NCBI GenBank assembly: GCA_023395465.1
Contig: JAEWZE010000135.1
Location: forward strand, 1-11,131
Direction of reading: 5' to 3'
DNA from: Pseudomonadota bacterium
GTDB taxonomy: Bacteria > Pseudomonadota > Gammaproteobacteria > Xanthomonadales > Xanthomonadaceae
DNA: 11,131 bases
Shown here: one piece after another, positions 1-7,218 of the stretch
Numbering within the stretch: position 1 is the stretch's first letter
Layout: each line of letters begins with the position of its first letter
Notes under the pieces: model-generated
Seen by the model: only the letters and a program-made list of their open reading frames with translations
Told to the model about the DNA's origin: nothing
Database searches by the model: none
Position numbers and translations under genes: made by a program

Positions 1-2
1 CG

Positions 3-632
3 GTGGGCAACTCGCAGCGCGGCTTTACCCTGATCGAGGTCCTGCTGGCGACCACCCTGCTCGCGCTCGGCCTGGCGCTGGCCTTCGCCACCCTGCGCGC
101 GGCGACCGCGACGGTGGAGCGGGGCGAGGTGATCGCCGCCCGCAGCGAACGCATGCGCGCGGTCGATGGTTTCCTGCGCCGACGCCTCGCCCAGGCCACG
201 CCCATCGCCTTCGCCATCGACGAGGGCAGCGGCCGCATGATCCGCTTCATCGGCGAGCCCGATCGGATGCGCTTCGTCGCCGACCTGCCCGACTACCTCG
301 GCCGTGGCGGGCCGCACCTGCACGACGTCGCGGTGCTGGACGGCGAGGGCGGGTCGCGGCTGGCCGTCTCGTTCGCGATGGTGGCCAGCGGCGCGATCAT
401 CGAGGACCGGCAGGCGCGCCCGCCTGAAACCCTGGTGCCCGACCTGGCGCAGGCGCGCTTCCGCTATCGCGGGTTGGGCGAGGACGGCCTGCTCGGCGAA
501 TGGACCGACACCTGGGAGCAGGTCGACATGCTGCCGCTGCAGGTGTCGGTGGAACTGGCCAGCCGCGGCGGCGGGACGTGGCCACCGCTGGTGGTGATGC
601 TGCCGCAGCGCATGGGCGGGATGGTGCCGTGA
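3..632 (+). CDS. gspJ: Type II secretion minor pseudopilin GspJ (XpsJ-like)
   Basis: GspJ is a minor pseudopilin. With GspI and GspK it caps the periplasmic pseudopilus that pushes folded exoproteins through the secretin. The 209-residue protein opens with a class III (prepilin) signal: a six-residue leader, then R6-G7 followed by FTLIEV. The prepilin peptidase would cut after G7, and the conserved Glu at mature position +5 is E12. A hydrophobic helix runs to about residue 34. The rest is a soluble globular region of the size expected for GspJ, ending near VSVELASR. The GTG at base 3 gives a leader of normal length and is taken as the start. Only two bases precede it, so its ribosome site cannot be seen and a start further left is not excluded. 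The stop overlaps the probable gspK start. The identity rests on the prepilin signature, the length and the J-K-L-M-N-D order. Confidence 0.9.
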   Translation: MGNSQRGFTLIEVLLATTLLALGLALAFATLRAATATVERGEVIAARSERMRAVDGFLRRRLAQATPIAFAIDEGSGRMIRFIGEPDRMRFVADLPDYLGRGGPHLHDVAVLDGEGGSRLAVSFAMVASGAIIEDRQARPPETLVPDLAQARFRYRGLGEDGLLGEWTDTWEQVDMLPLQVSVELASRGGGTWPPLVVMLPQRMGGMVP

Positions 633-1495
633 GAGGCCGCGCCCGCCCTGTCATGCGCGGCGCCGCGCTGATCCTGGTGCTGTGGCTGACCGCGCTGCTG
701 GCGGCATTGATCGGCGCCTTCGCGATGACCGCGCGTACCGAATACCTGCAGGGCCGCACGCTGGGCAGCGGCGTGGTGGCCGCGCAGGCCGCGCGCGCGG
801 GGCTGGAGTACGCGGCCACGCGCGTGTCGGTGCCCGATCCGCGCCTGCAATGGCTGCCCGACGGCCGTCCGTATCGCTGGCAGCTGGGCACTGCCGAGAT
901 CGAGGTGCGCATCGTCGACGAGTCCGGCAAGCTCGATCTCAACGCTGCCGAAGCCGCGAGCCTGTCGGCGCTGATGCGCGTGGTCGGCGCCACGCCGCAG
1001 CAGGCCGACGCGATTGCCGCGGCGATCGTCGACTGGCGCGACGACGACGACCTCACCCAGGTCCAGAGCGGCGCCGAGGATCCCCAGTACGCCGCCGCGG
1101 GGCTGGCCTGGGGCGCCAAGGACGCGCCCTTCGAGACCGTCGCCGAAGTCGAACAGGTGCTGGGCATGACCCCGGCGCTGTTCGCGCGCCTGGTGCCGCA
1201 CCTGACCATCTTCAGCGGCCTGCCGGTGGCGGACGCGCGCTTCGCCACGCCGCAGGTGCTCGAGTCGATGGGCGTGGACGCCGCCACCGTGCTGGCGGGG
1301 CGTGAACGCCCGCCGCAGCCGGGCGATGCCTCGTTCGTGGGCGCCGGCAGCGGCACGTATAGTATCGACAGCCATGCACGGCTCAGGGATGGGCGCGAAT
1401 CCGTCCTGCGCGCCGTGATCCGGCTGGGGCCCAGTGGCGTGCCCGGATCGGCATTCACCGTCATGAGATGGGAGGAGGGCGCGTCGCCGCGATGA
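629..1495 (+). CDS. gspK: Type II secretion minor pseudopilin GspK (XpsK-like)
   Basis: GspK is the largest minor pseudopilin and sits at the very tip of the pseudopilus in complex with GspI and GspJ. The 288-residue reading has a basic leader, then RG followed by AALILVLWLTALLAALIGAF (cleavage after G11, hydrophobic helix about 12-32). The usual Glu+5 is replaced by Leu, as is normal for GspK. The middle contains the family hallmarks DESGKLDLNAA and DWRDDDDL followed by GAEDPQY, then a helix-hairpin-helix-like segment (FETVAEVEQVLGMTP). The GTG at 629 is chosen as start. It overlaps the gspJ stop as GTGA, gives a leader of normal length and has a purine-rich GGGCGGGA stretch 7 bases upstream. 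ATG at 653 is the alternative but leaves only a three-residue leader. The open frame also extends further upstream inside gspJ, but a start there would bury the prepilin signal. Confidence 0.9.
   Translation: MRGRARPVMRGAALILVLWLTALLAALIGAFAMTARTEYLQGRTLGSGVVAAQAARAGLEYAATRVSVPDPRLQWLPDGRPYRWQLGTAEIEVRIVDESGKLDLNAAEAASLSALMRVVGATPQQADAIAAAIVDWRDDDDLTQVQSGAEDPQYAAAGLAWGAKDAPFETVAEVEQVLGMTPALFARLVPHLTIFSGLPVADARFATPQVLESMGVDAATVLAGRERPPQPGDASFVGAGSGTYSIDSHARLRDGRESVLRAVIRLGPSGVPGSAFTVMRWEEGASPR
1471..1479 (+). promoter_or_regulatory. Ribosome binding site of gspL
   Basis: GGAGGAGGG closely matches the anti-Shine-Dalgarno complement. It ends 12 bases before ATG 1492, a slightly long spacing. 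It lies downstream of the earlier in-frame ATG at 1468, so it argues for the ATG at 1492 (or 1495) as the true gspL start. It is inside the end of gspK, consistent with coupled translation. Confidence 0.6.
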
Positions 1496-2685
1496 TGGCC
1501 GTGGTCGAACAATCCGTAGACGCTTCGTCCGGCCTGCGCGGCGGGCTGCGCCGTGTCGACGGCTCGCTGCGCCCGCGCCTGCGCGGCTTCCGCCAGTGGT
1601 GGACGCGTTCGCTGGCGGCCTGGCTGCCGGCGCGCGTGCGCGACCTGTTCGGGCTCTCGCCGCAGCGCCTGCTGCTGCAGCCCACCGGCGAAGGCCTGCG
1701 GCTGGCGCTGTGGCGCGGCGACGAGGTCCGCACGCTGGCCGACCTGCCCATGCCGGCGGGCGCCGCGGACCAGGGCGATCCGCTCGCACGATTGCTGTCG
1801 CCGGCGATGGCGCGGGTCCCGCGCTGGCTGGTGCTGCCCGGCTACGCCGTGCTGCGCCGGCGCCTGACCTTGCCGGCGGCGGCGGGCGACCGGCTGCGCG
1901 AAGTGCTCGGTTTCGAGATCGACCGGCAGACCCCCTTCACCGCGGCCGACGTCAGCTACGACGCGCGCGCACTCGGCCGCCGCGGCGGAGACCAGCTCGA
2001 GGCCGAACTGGTGGTGGTGCCGCGTGCGACGCTCGCGGCGGCGCTGGCGGCCCTGGGCCCGCTGGCGCCGACCGTGGCCGGGGTGGACGTGGCCGATGCC
2101 GGCGCGGCGCCGCTCGGCGTCAACCTCGCCAGCGGTGCCGCGCGCCGGCACCGCGAGGATCCTGCACGCGGTCGCAACCTGGTGCTGCTGCTGGTCGCGG
2201 TGCTCGCGCTGGCGGCGGGCATGTGGCAGATGCTCGCCAACCGCGAGGCGGCGGCGGACTTCTTCGCCCGGCAGGTCGAAGCCGAGGTGGAGCGCGCGCG
2301 CGCCGCCTCGCTGGAGCGGCGCCAGCTGGTCGACCTGATCGAGGGCGGCGCCTTCCTGCGCGCCGCGCGGGCGGGCCGCCCGACCATGGTCGAAGTGATG
2401 GACGAACTCGCCCGACGCCTGCCCGACGACACCTTCCTGGAAAAGCTCTCGGTCGAGGGCGACCGCATCCTGCTGATCGGCCTCAGCCGCGAAGCCTCGG
2501 CTCTGGTCGCCAGGCTGCAGGGTTCGCCGCTGTGGTCGGAGCCGACCCTAGCCGGTGCGCTGCAGCCCGATCCGCGCACGCGCATGGACCGCTTCACCCT
2601 GACCGCCACGTTGACCGTGGCCGAGACCCGCCCTGGCGCCGCGGCGCCCCCCGCGGAGGCGCCCGGTGCAGCCGGAGGTCACTAG
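1492..2685 (+). CDS. gspL: Type II secretion inner-membrane protein GspL (XpsL-like, PilM/PilN-type)
   Basis: GspL recruits the cytoplasmic secretion ATPase GspE to the inner membrane and pairs with GspM. The 397-residue protein starts with a basic, Trp/Arg-rich amphipathic stretch (about 15-53). An actin-like cytoplasmic region follows (about 55-225), including GFEIDRQTPF, a motif common in GspL/PilM-PilN-type proteins. One transmembrane helix (about 228-250, NLVLLLVAVLALAAGMWQML) leads into a periplasmic coiled region and a ferredoxin-like domain (about 300-375, LPDDTFLEKLSVEGDRILLI). The tail is Ala/Pro-rich. ATG 1492 overlaps the gspK stop by 4 bases and lies downstream of a strong GGAGGAGGG. 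The in-frame ATG at 1468 would place that ribosome site inside the gene. ATG 1495 is equally possible. The assignment follows from topology, domain motifs and position between K and M. Confidence 0.88.
   Translation: MMAVVEQSVDASSGLRGGLRRVDGSLRPRLRGFRQWWTRSLAAWLPARVRDLFGLSPQRLLLQPTGEGLRLALWRGDEVRTLADLPMPAGAADQGDPLARLLSPAMARVPRWLVLPGYAVLRRRLTLPAAAGDRLREVLGFEIDRQTPFTAADVSYDARALGRRGGDQLEAELVVVPRATLAAALAALGPLAPTVAGVDVADAGAAPLGVNLASGAARRHREDPARGRNLVLLLVAVLALAAGMWQMLANREAAADFFARQVEAEVERARAASLERRQLVDLIEGGAFLRAARAGRPTMVEVMDELARRLPDDTFLEKLSVEGDRILLIGLSREASALVARLQGSPLWSEPTLAGALQPDPRTRMDRFTLTATLTVAETRPGAAAPPAEAPGAAGGH
2655..2659 (+). promoter_or_regulatory. Ribosome binding site of gspM
   Basis: GGAGG lies 6 bases before the GTG at 2666, inside the last codons of gspL. 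The good match and spacing support a non-ATG start for gspM that overlaps the end of gspL by 20 bases. Confidence 0.65.
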
Positions 2686-3280
2686 CCGCGACCGCTGGCT
2701 GGCGCTGGCGATCCTGGCCGGCGTGCTCGTGCTCGCCTACCTGCTGCTGGTGCATCCGTGGTGGACGGTGCCGCTGCTGGAGACCAATGCCCGCATCGAG
2801 GGCCTGCGCGAGCGCGACCTGCGCGCCCGCACCGGCCTGCAGCAGGCGCCCGAGGTGCGCGAGCGGCTGGACGCCGCGCGCGCGGCCGCCGGCAGCGCAC
2901 CGGGTTTCATGGCCGAGGGCAACGTGCAGCTGGCGACCTCGGCCCTGGTGCAGCGCCTGGAACAGGCCGTCGCCCAGGCCAGTCCCGGCAACCGCAGTTG
3001 CGCGATCAGCAACCGCCAGCCGATGAACGATCCGCGCGAGCAGCGCTTCCCTCGCGCCACCGTGCAGGTGCGCCTGACCTGCGGCAACGCCGAGCTCGCC
3101 ACCGTGCTGCATTCGCTCGAAAGCGGCTCGCCGCGGCTGTTCGTCGACAACCTCAACATCCTCGCCCAGCGTTACCAGTTCAGCGGCAACCAGGGCAGCG
3201 GCGGCGGCGTCGACGCGAGTTTCGATCTGTACGGCTACCTGCAGCCGGGTCCAGCGACGGTGGCCGCCGATGCGCGCTGA
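2666..3280 (+). CDS. gspM: Type II secretion inner-membrane protein GspM (XpsM-like)
   Basis: GspM is a bitopic inner-membrane protein that stabilises GspL and contacts the GspC-like protein. In Xanthomonas the XpsL-M-N complex is established. The 204-residue product has a short N-terminus, one transmembrane helix at about 11-30 (WLALAILAGVLVLAYLLLVH), a charged coiled segment at about 36-75, and a periplasmic domain ending in FDLYGYL. The layout fits the shorter b-type GspM family (T2SSM_b) used by xps-type systems. Two periplasmic cysteines, C112 and C139, could form a disulfide. The GTG start is set by GGAGG 6 bases upstream. The gene overlaps gspL by 20 bases and the next gene by 11. Sequence similarity among GspM proteins is low, so position in the operon carries much of the weight. 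Confidence 0.85.
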   Translation: MQPEVTSRDRWLALAILAGVLVLAYLLLVHPWWTVPLLETNARIEGLRERDLRARTGLQQAPEVRERLDAARAAAGSAPGFMAEGNVQLATSALVQRLEQAVAQASPGNRSCAISNRQPMNDPREQRFPRATVQVRLTCGNAELATVLHSLESGSPRLFVDNLNILAQRYQFSGNQGSGGGVDASFDLYGYLQPGPATVAADAR

Positions 3281-4085
3281 GGATGTCGGCGCGCGCACCT
3301 GGCTGCTGGCCGGCCTGGCTGGATGGGCCGTGTGCGTGTGGGTGCTGGCGATGTTCGGCATGGGCGGCAGCATCGACCGGCTCGACGACGATCCCTCGCT
3401 GCGCCAGGCGCTGCCCGAACCGGCCGCGCCCGGCCAGGAACGCCTGGGGCCGCTCACGCAGTACGGCGATATCGCCGCGCGGCCGTTGTTCACCGACAAC
3501 CGGCGGCCGCAGCCGTTCGTGATCGATCCGATGGGCGAGGCCGAGGGCGCCACCAACGATTTCGACTATGTGCTCAGCAGCGTGCTGCGCACGCCCGCCC
3601 TGCAGATGGTGATCCTGCAGCCGGCCGGCGGCGGCGAGCCGGTGCGGGTGAAGCTGGGCGACGCGCCGGGATCGGCACCGGGCTGGGTGCTGCAGTCGGT
3701 CGCGGCCCGCGGCGCGGTGTTCGCCGGGCCGGACGGTGAGCGCAGCCTGGAACTGCGCGTGTTCGACGGCACCGGCGGCCAGGCGCCGACGCCGATGGCC
3801 ACGCCTGCTGCTGCGTCCGCTGCCGGCGCACCGGCCCTGGCCGCGACGGCCGATGCGGACATGGCGGCGACGCCTCGCGCCACGGGCGGAGCGCAGGCGC
3901 CGGGCAAGAACGATGAGGCGGATGCCGGCGCCGCGGCCCAGGCCGACGCCGTTTCCACCGCGGCCCAGCAGCAGGCGGCGCAGGAACAGGTGGAGATGAT
4001 CCGCCGCCGTATCGAGGAACGCCGCGCCCGGCTGCGCCAGGAAGACCGGGCGCGTGCTGGCCAGCCCGCCAACGAGACCCAATAG
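3270..4085 (+). CDS. gspC: GspC-like type II secretion protein N (XpsN-like)
   Basis: This protein fills the GspC role, linking the inner-membrane platform to the secretin. In xps nomenclature it is called N. The 271 residues show an N-terminal transmembrane helix (about 11-30, WLLAGLAGWAVCVWVLAMFG). A homology-region-like periplasmic domain follows (about 64-167), with YGDIAARPLFTDNRRP and a beta-rich stretch VRVKLGDAPG. Then come an Ala/Pro/Thr-rich linker (about 168-230) and a Gln/Glu/Arg-rich predicted coiled coil (about 229-262). No PDZ domain is present, unlike GspC of Klebsiella or Vibrio. ATG 3270 overlaps the gspM stop by 11 bases, and only a weak ribosome site is visible. The next gene, gspD, begins 9 bases after the stop. 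The identity comes from the RPLF motif, the topology and the M-N-D order. Databases may label it gspN. Confidence 0.82.
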   Translation: MRAEDVGARTWLLAGLAGWAVCVWVLAMFGMGGSIDRLDDDPSLRQALPEPAAPGQERLGPLTQYGDIAARPLFTDNRRPQPFVIDPMGEAEGATNDFDYVLSSVLRTPALQMVILQPAGGGEPVRVKLGDAPGSAPGWVLQSVAARGAVFAGPDGERSLELRVFDGTGGQAPTPMATPAAASAAGAPALAATADADMAATPRATGGAQAPGKNDEADAGAAAQADAVSTAAQQQAAQEQVEMIRRRIEERRARLRQEDRARAGQPANETQ

Positions 4086-4094
4086 ACTGCGCCG

Positions 4095-6296
4095 ATGACT
4101 TCACGATCCCTGTGCCAATCCGCCGTCGCGGCGTTCCTGTCCATGGTGCTGGCCGGCTGCGCCTCGATGCCGCCGCCCACGCTCTCGCGCGGCCAGCCGC
4201 GCCCGCCCGCGGCGGCCGGCCCCGGCCAGGCCGGCATCCAGACCGAGCCGCTGCAGGACGAGGACGAAGGCCCGCGCGCGCAGATCCGCCGCGGCAACGG
4301 CCAGGTGATCAACCAGGGCGTGGCCGCCGTCCCGCCGCCCAACCTCGGCGGCAGCAGCGGCGAGGCCTCGTTCAACTTCGAGGGCGAGCCGCTGCACGCG
4401 GTGGTCAAGGCCATCCTCGGCGACATGCTGGGCCAGAACTACACCATCGCCCCGGGCGTGCAGGGCACGGTGACGCTGGCCACGCCGCGCACGGTCAGCC
4501 CGGCACAGGCCTACGTGCTGCTCGAGCGCGCGCTCGCCGACAACAACGCGCGCATGGTCTACAGCGGCGGCATGTACCAGATCGTGCCGGCCGACGCGGC
4601 GCTGCCGTCGGGCACGGTGGCTCCGCGCACCGGCGGCGCCGCAGCCGCGCGCGGCTTCGAGGTGCGGGTGGTGCCGCTGCGCTACATCTCCGCCACCGAG
4701 ATGGAAAAGGTGCTCGAACCCTACGCGCGCCCCAACGCCATCGTCGCGGCCGACAACGGCCGCAACACCATCACCGTGTCCGGCTCGCGGGTGGAGCTGG
4801 AGAACTACCTGCGCACGATCGAGATCTTCGACGTGGACTGGCTGTCGGGCATGTCGGTGGGCGTGTTCCCGCTGCAGAGCGGCAAGGCCACGCGCGTGGT
4901 GGCCGACCTGGAGAAGGTGTTCGGCGAACAGAGCAAGTCGCCGGTCGCCGGCATGTTCCGCTTCATGCCGCTGGAAGGCGCGAACGCGGTGCTGGTGATC
5001 ACGCCGCAGCCCGACTACCTCGACGACATCGGCGACTGGCTCGAACGCATCGACAGCGTCGGTGCGGGTGCCCGGCTGTATTCCTACGAACTCAAGTACA
5101 TCCGCGCCCGCGACCTGGCCCAGCGCCTGGCCGAGGTGTTCGGCGGCAGCAGCGGCGGCTCGGGCGGCGGCGACGGCGGCGCCTCGCTGATGCCGGGACT
5201 GTCGCCGGCGACGATCGGCAGCGGCACCGGCGGCGATGGCGCCAAGCTCGACGGCAGCGATTCGATGTCCTCGGATTCGGGCATGGACGGTTCCGGGTCG
5301 GGCGGCGGCTCGCTTTCGCTCAACCAGGACCGCGGCGGCGCCAGCGGCGTGACCCTGGAGGTCGAGGGCGACCGCGTCGGCGTGTCGGCGCTCGACGAGA
5401 CCAACGCGTTGCTGGTGCGGACCACGCCGGCGGCGTGGAAGTCGATCCGCGACGTGATCGAACGGCTCGACGTGATGCCGTTGCAGGTGCATATCGAGGC
5501 GCAGGTGGCGCAGGTGACGCTATCCGGCGACCTCGAATACGGCGTGCAGTGGTTCATCGAGCGCGCCATGACCGACAACGGCCTGCCCGCGTTCCCGTCG
5601 CCGGCGGATGGCGGCCCCAGCAGCTGGAGCACGCTGGCCGGCAGCATCGGTGGCGTGGCCGGTAATGGCCTCGCCTGGACCCTGGCCAAGAACGATGCGG
5701 CCGCGATCATCCGCGCGCTCGACAGCGTGTCCGACGTGCGGCTGCTGCAGACGCCGTCGGTGTTCGTGCGCAACAACGCCGAGGCCGAGTTCAACGTCGG
5801 CGACCGGATCCCGGTCTCGACCGTGTCGGTCAACCCGATCCTCGGCAGCGACAACAGCCTCACCTCGGTGCAGTACCTGGAAACCGGCACCATCCTCAAG
5901 GTGCGTCCACGCGTCACCCAGGACGGCACCGTGTTCCTGGATATCGTGCAGGAGATCAGCGCGCCAGCCGGCCAGCCGGACAACAACGGCAATTACCGGA
6001 TCACCACGCGCAGGCTCAAGACCGAGGCGGCTGCGCAGGACGGCGACACCGTCATGCTGGCGGGCCTGATCACCGACGGCGTCGAGCGCGGTGCCGGCGG
6101 CATTCCCGGGTTGAGCCGCATCCCGGTGCTCGGCGCGCTGTTCGGCACCCAGCGCTCCAATACATCGCGCAGCGAGACCATCGTGCTGATCACCGCGCGC
6201 ATCGTCCGCAACAACGCCGAGGCCCGCGGCCTGACCGACGAATACAGCCGCCGCTTCCGCGCGATGGAGCCGCTGCACCGGACCCCGCAGGACTGA
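4095..6296 (+). CDS. gspD: Type II secretion secretin GspD (XpsD-like lipoprotein)
   Basis: GspD forms the multimeric outer-membrane channel through which folded exoproteins leave the cell. The 733-residue precursor has a lipoprotein signal peptide with lipobox LAGC, acylated Cys being C22. A Pro-rich linker follows, then N0 (about 90-168), N1 (about 187-246), N2 (about 251-320) and N3 (about 325-461). N3 is interrupted by a Gly/Ser/Asp-rich insert at about 348-417. The secretin core (about 461-704) contains the diagnostic GIPGLSRIPVLGALFGTQ near 669-686 and ends at IVLITARIV. Only about 29 residues follow, so a pilotin-binding S domain is short or absent. Direct lipidation fits a self-targeting secretin, as described for HxcQ, and XpsD is known as a lipoprotein. 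ATG 4095 is the start because it yields the complete signal peptide. The gene is the last T2SS component in the cluster. Confidence 0.96.
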   Translation: MTSRSLCQSAVAAFLSMVLAGCASMPPPTLSRGQPRPPAAAGPGQAGIQTEPLQDEDEGPRAQIRRGNGQVINQGVAAVPPPNLGGSSGEASFNFEGEPLHAVVKAILGDMLGQNYTIAPGVQGTVTLATPRTVSPAQAYVLLERALADNNARMVYSGGMYQIVPADAALPSGTVAPRTGGAAAARGFEVRVVPLRYISATEMEKVLEPYARPNAIVAADNGRNTITVSGSRVELENYLRTIEIFDVDWLSGMSVGVFPLQSGKATRVVADLEKVFGEQSKSPVAGMFRFMPLEGANAVLVITPQPDYLDDIGDWLERIDSVGAGARLYSYELKYIRARDLAQRLAEVFGGSSGGSGGGDGGASLMPGLSPATIGSGTGGDGAKLDGSDSMSSDSGMDGSGSGGGSLSLNQDRGGASGVTLEVEGDRVGVSALDETNALLVRTTPAAWKSIRDVIERLDVMPLQVHIEAQVAQVTLSGDLEYGVQWFIERAMTDNGLPAFPSPADGGPSSWSTLAGSIGGVAGNGLAWTLAKNDAAAIIRALDSVSDVRLLQTPSVFVRNNAEAEFNVGDRIPVSTVSVNPILGSDNSLTSVQYLETGTILKVRPRVTQDGTVFLDIVQEISAPAGQPDNNGNYRITTRRLKTEAAAQDGDTVMLAGLITDGVERGAGGIPGLSRIPVLGALFGTQRSNTSRSETIVLITARIVRNNAEARGLTDEYSRRFRAMEPLHRTPQD

Positions 6297-6314
6297 CCGG
6301 CCGTGGACGCGTGT

Positions 6315-6318
6315 GGGG
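6315..6318 (+). promoter_or_regulatory. Ribosome binding site of the first glycosyltransferase gene
   Basis: A GGGG tract in GTGTGGGGACG lies 6 bases before ATG 6325. It favours that ATG over the in-frame GTG at 6313, whose use would put the G tract inside the gene. The match is modest. Confidence 0.4.
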
Positions 6319-6324
6319 ACGCGC

Positions 6325-7218
6325 ATGGCTGAGGTTCCGGTGGTGCTGTTGCCGGTCGGCGCCGACGACGACGCGCTCGATGCCTGCCTGGCCGCGCTCG
6401 ATGCCGGCACGCCCGCCGGCACGCGCGTCTGGCTGGCGGACGACGCGCAGGCCGGCCCGCGGGGTCTGGCGATCATCGAACGCTGGCTGGCGCACACGCC
6501 GCTGCAGGCCGACTACACTCGCCGCGACCGCCGCGTGGGCGAGGTCGCGCACATCGACCAGATGCTCGCCGCCTGCGGCGATGCCGACGCGATCGTGCTC
6601 GCGCCCGATGCCGTGCCGGCGCCGGGCTGGGCCGTGCAGCTGTCGGCCTGCTTCGCGCGCGACGCGTCCATCGCCAGCGCCACGCCCTGGTGCAATGCCG
6701 GCGAAGTGGCGGCCTGGCCGCGGATCGGCGAGATCTCGCCGGCGCCGGCCGATCCAGACCGGATCGCGCGCGCCTGCGCGGCGATGCCGCCGCTGCATCC
6801 GGAGCTGCCGGCCGCGGTTGCGCATGCGGTACTGCTGCGCGGAACCGCGCGGCGCAAGACCGGCGGGTTGGACGCGGCCAGCTACGGGTCCTGGTACGCC
6901 GCGCTGATCGACCTGTGCCTGCGCCTGTCCGGCCTGGGCTGGCGCAACGTGCTGTGCGAAACCGCCTTCGTCGCGCGCGGCGGCGAGGGCGGCGCGGCCG
7001 AAGGCGACATGGACGCGCTGGGCGCGCGCTGGCCGGCTTGGCATGCGCGGCTGGCGCACTTCCTGATGGAGGACCCGCTGCACGCGGCGCGCGAGCAGCT
7101 GGGCCAGCGCCACGCCGAGGCCGGCGGTCCGCAGCTGCAGCAGGAACTGTTCCCGGCGCCGCCCGGCGATGACGACGCGGCCGATTCCGCAACCGAAGAT
7201 CCGCGGAGGCCGCACTGA
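6325..7218 (+). CDS. Degenerate GT2-family glycosyltransferase-like protein
   Basis: The 297-residue product has the outline of a GT-A fold family 2 glycosyltransferase. The nucleotide-binding start VPVVLLPVGADDD leads to ADDA (D39, D40). LAPDAVPAPGW (92-102) corresponds to the usual SDT..GW metal-site segment, followed by SATPWCNAGEVAAWPRI. GWRNVL (205-210) and a C-terminal RWPAWHARL...DPLHAAREQL helical tail also fit family members. Key residues are changed. The catalytic Glu-Asp expected before DLCLR is Ala-Leu (A193-L194, compare E195-D196 in the neighbour), and the His after GWRNV is missing (FVARGG). It may therefore be inactive or have a different role. No transmembrane helix or signal peptide is seen, so it is probably cytoplasmic. 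It follows gspD by 28 bases with no visible terminator and overlaps the next gene by one base. GTG 6313 is an alternative start. The fold-level call is fairly secure; substrate and activity are unknown. Confidence 0.7.
   Translation: MAEVPVVLLPVGADDDALDACLAALDAGTPAGTRVWLADDAQAGPRGLAIIERWLAHTPLQADYTRRDRRVGEVAHIDQMLAACGDADAIVLAPDAVPAPGWAVQLSACFARDASIASATPWCNAGEVAAWPRIGEISPAPADPDRIARACAAMPPLHPELPAAVAHAVLLRGTARRKTGGLDAASYGSWYAALIDLCLRLSGLGWRNVLCETAFVARGGEGGAAEGDMDALGARWPAWHARLAHFLMEDPLHAAREQLGQRHAEAGGPQLQQELFPAPPGDDDAADSATEDPRRPH

Noticed and set aside
397..2151. Very long open frame on the minus strand opposite gspJ, gspK and gspL
   Set aside because: Its Arg/Ala/Pro-rich composition, lack of any domain and full overlap with conserved secretion genes mark it as a by-product of high GC content. 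Similar antisense frames occur opposite gspD and the glycosyltransferases.
5138..5346. GGC-rich repeats in gspD as a DNA repeat element or slippage site
   Set aside because: The repeats are imperfect, stay in frame and encode a Gly/Ser linker, so they are better described as a protein feature.
6297..6324. GTGGACGCG / GTGGGGACGCG near-duplication between gspD and the first glycosyltransferase gene
   Set aside because: Too short and imperfect to call a repeat or operator. The second copy simply supplies the G-rich ribosome site.
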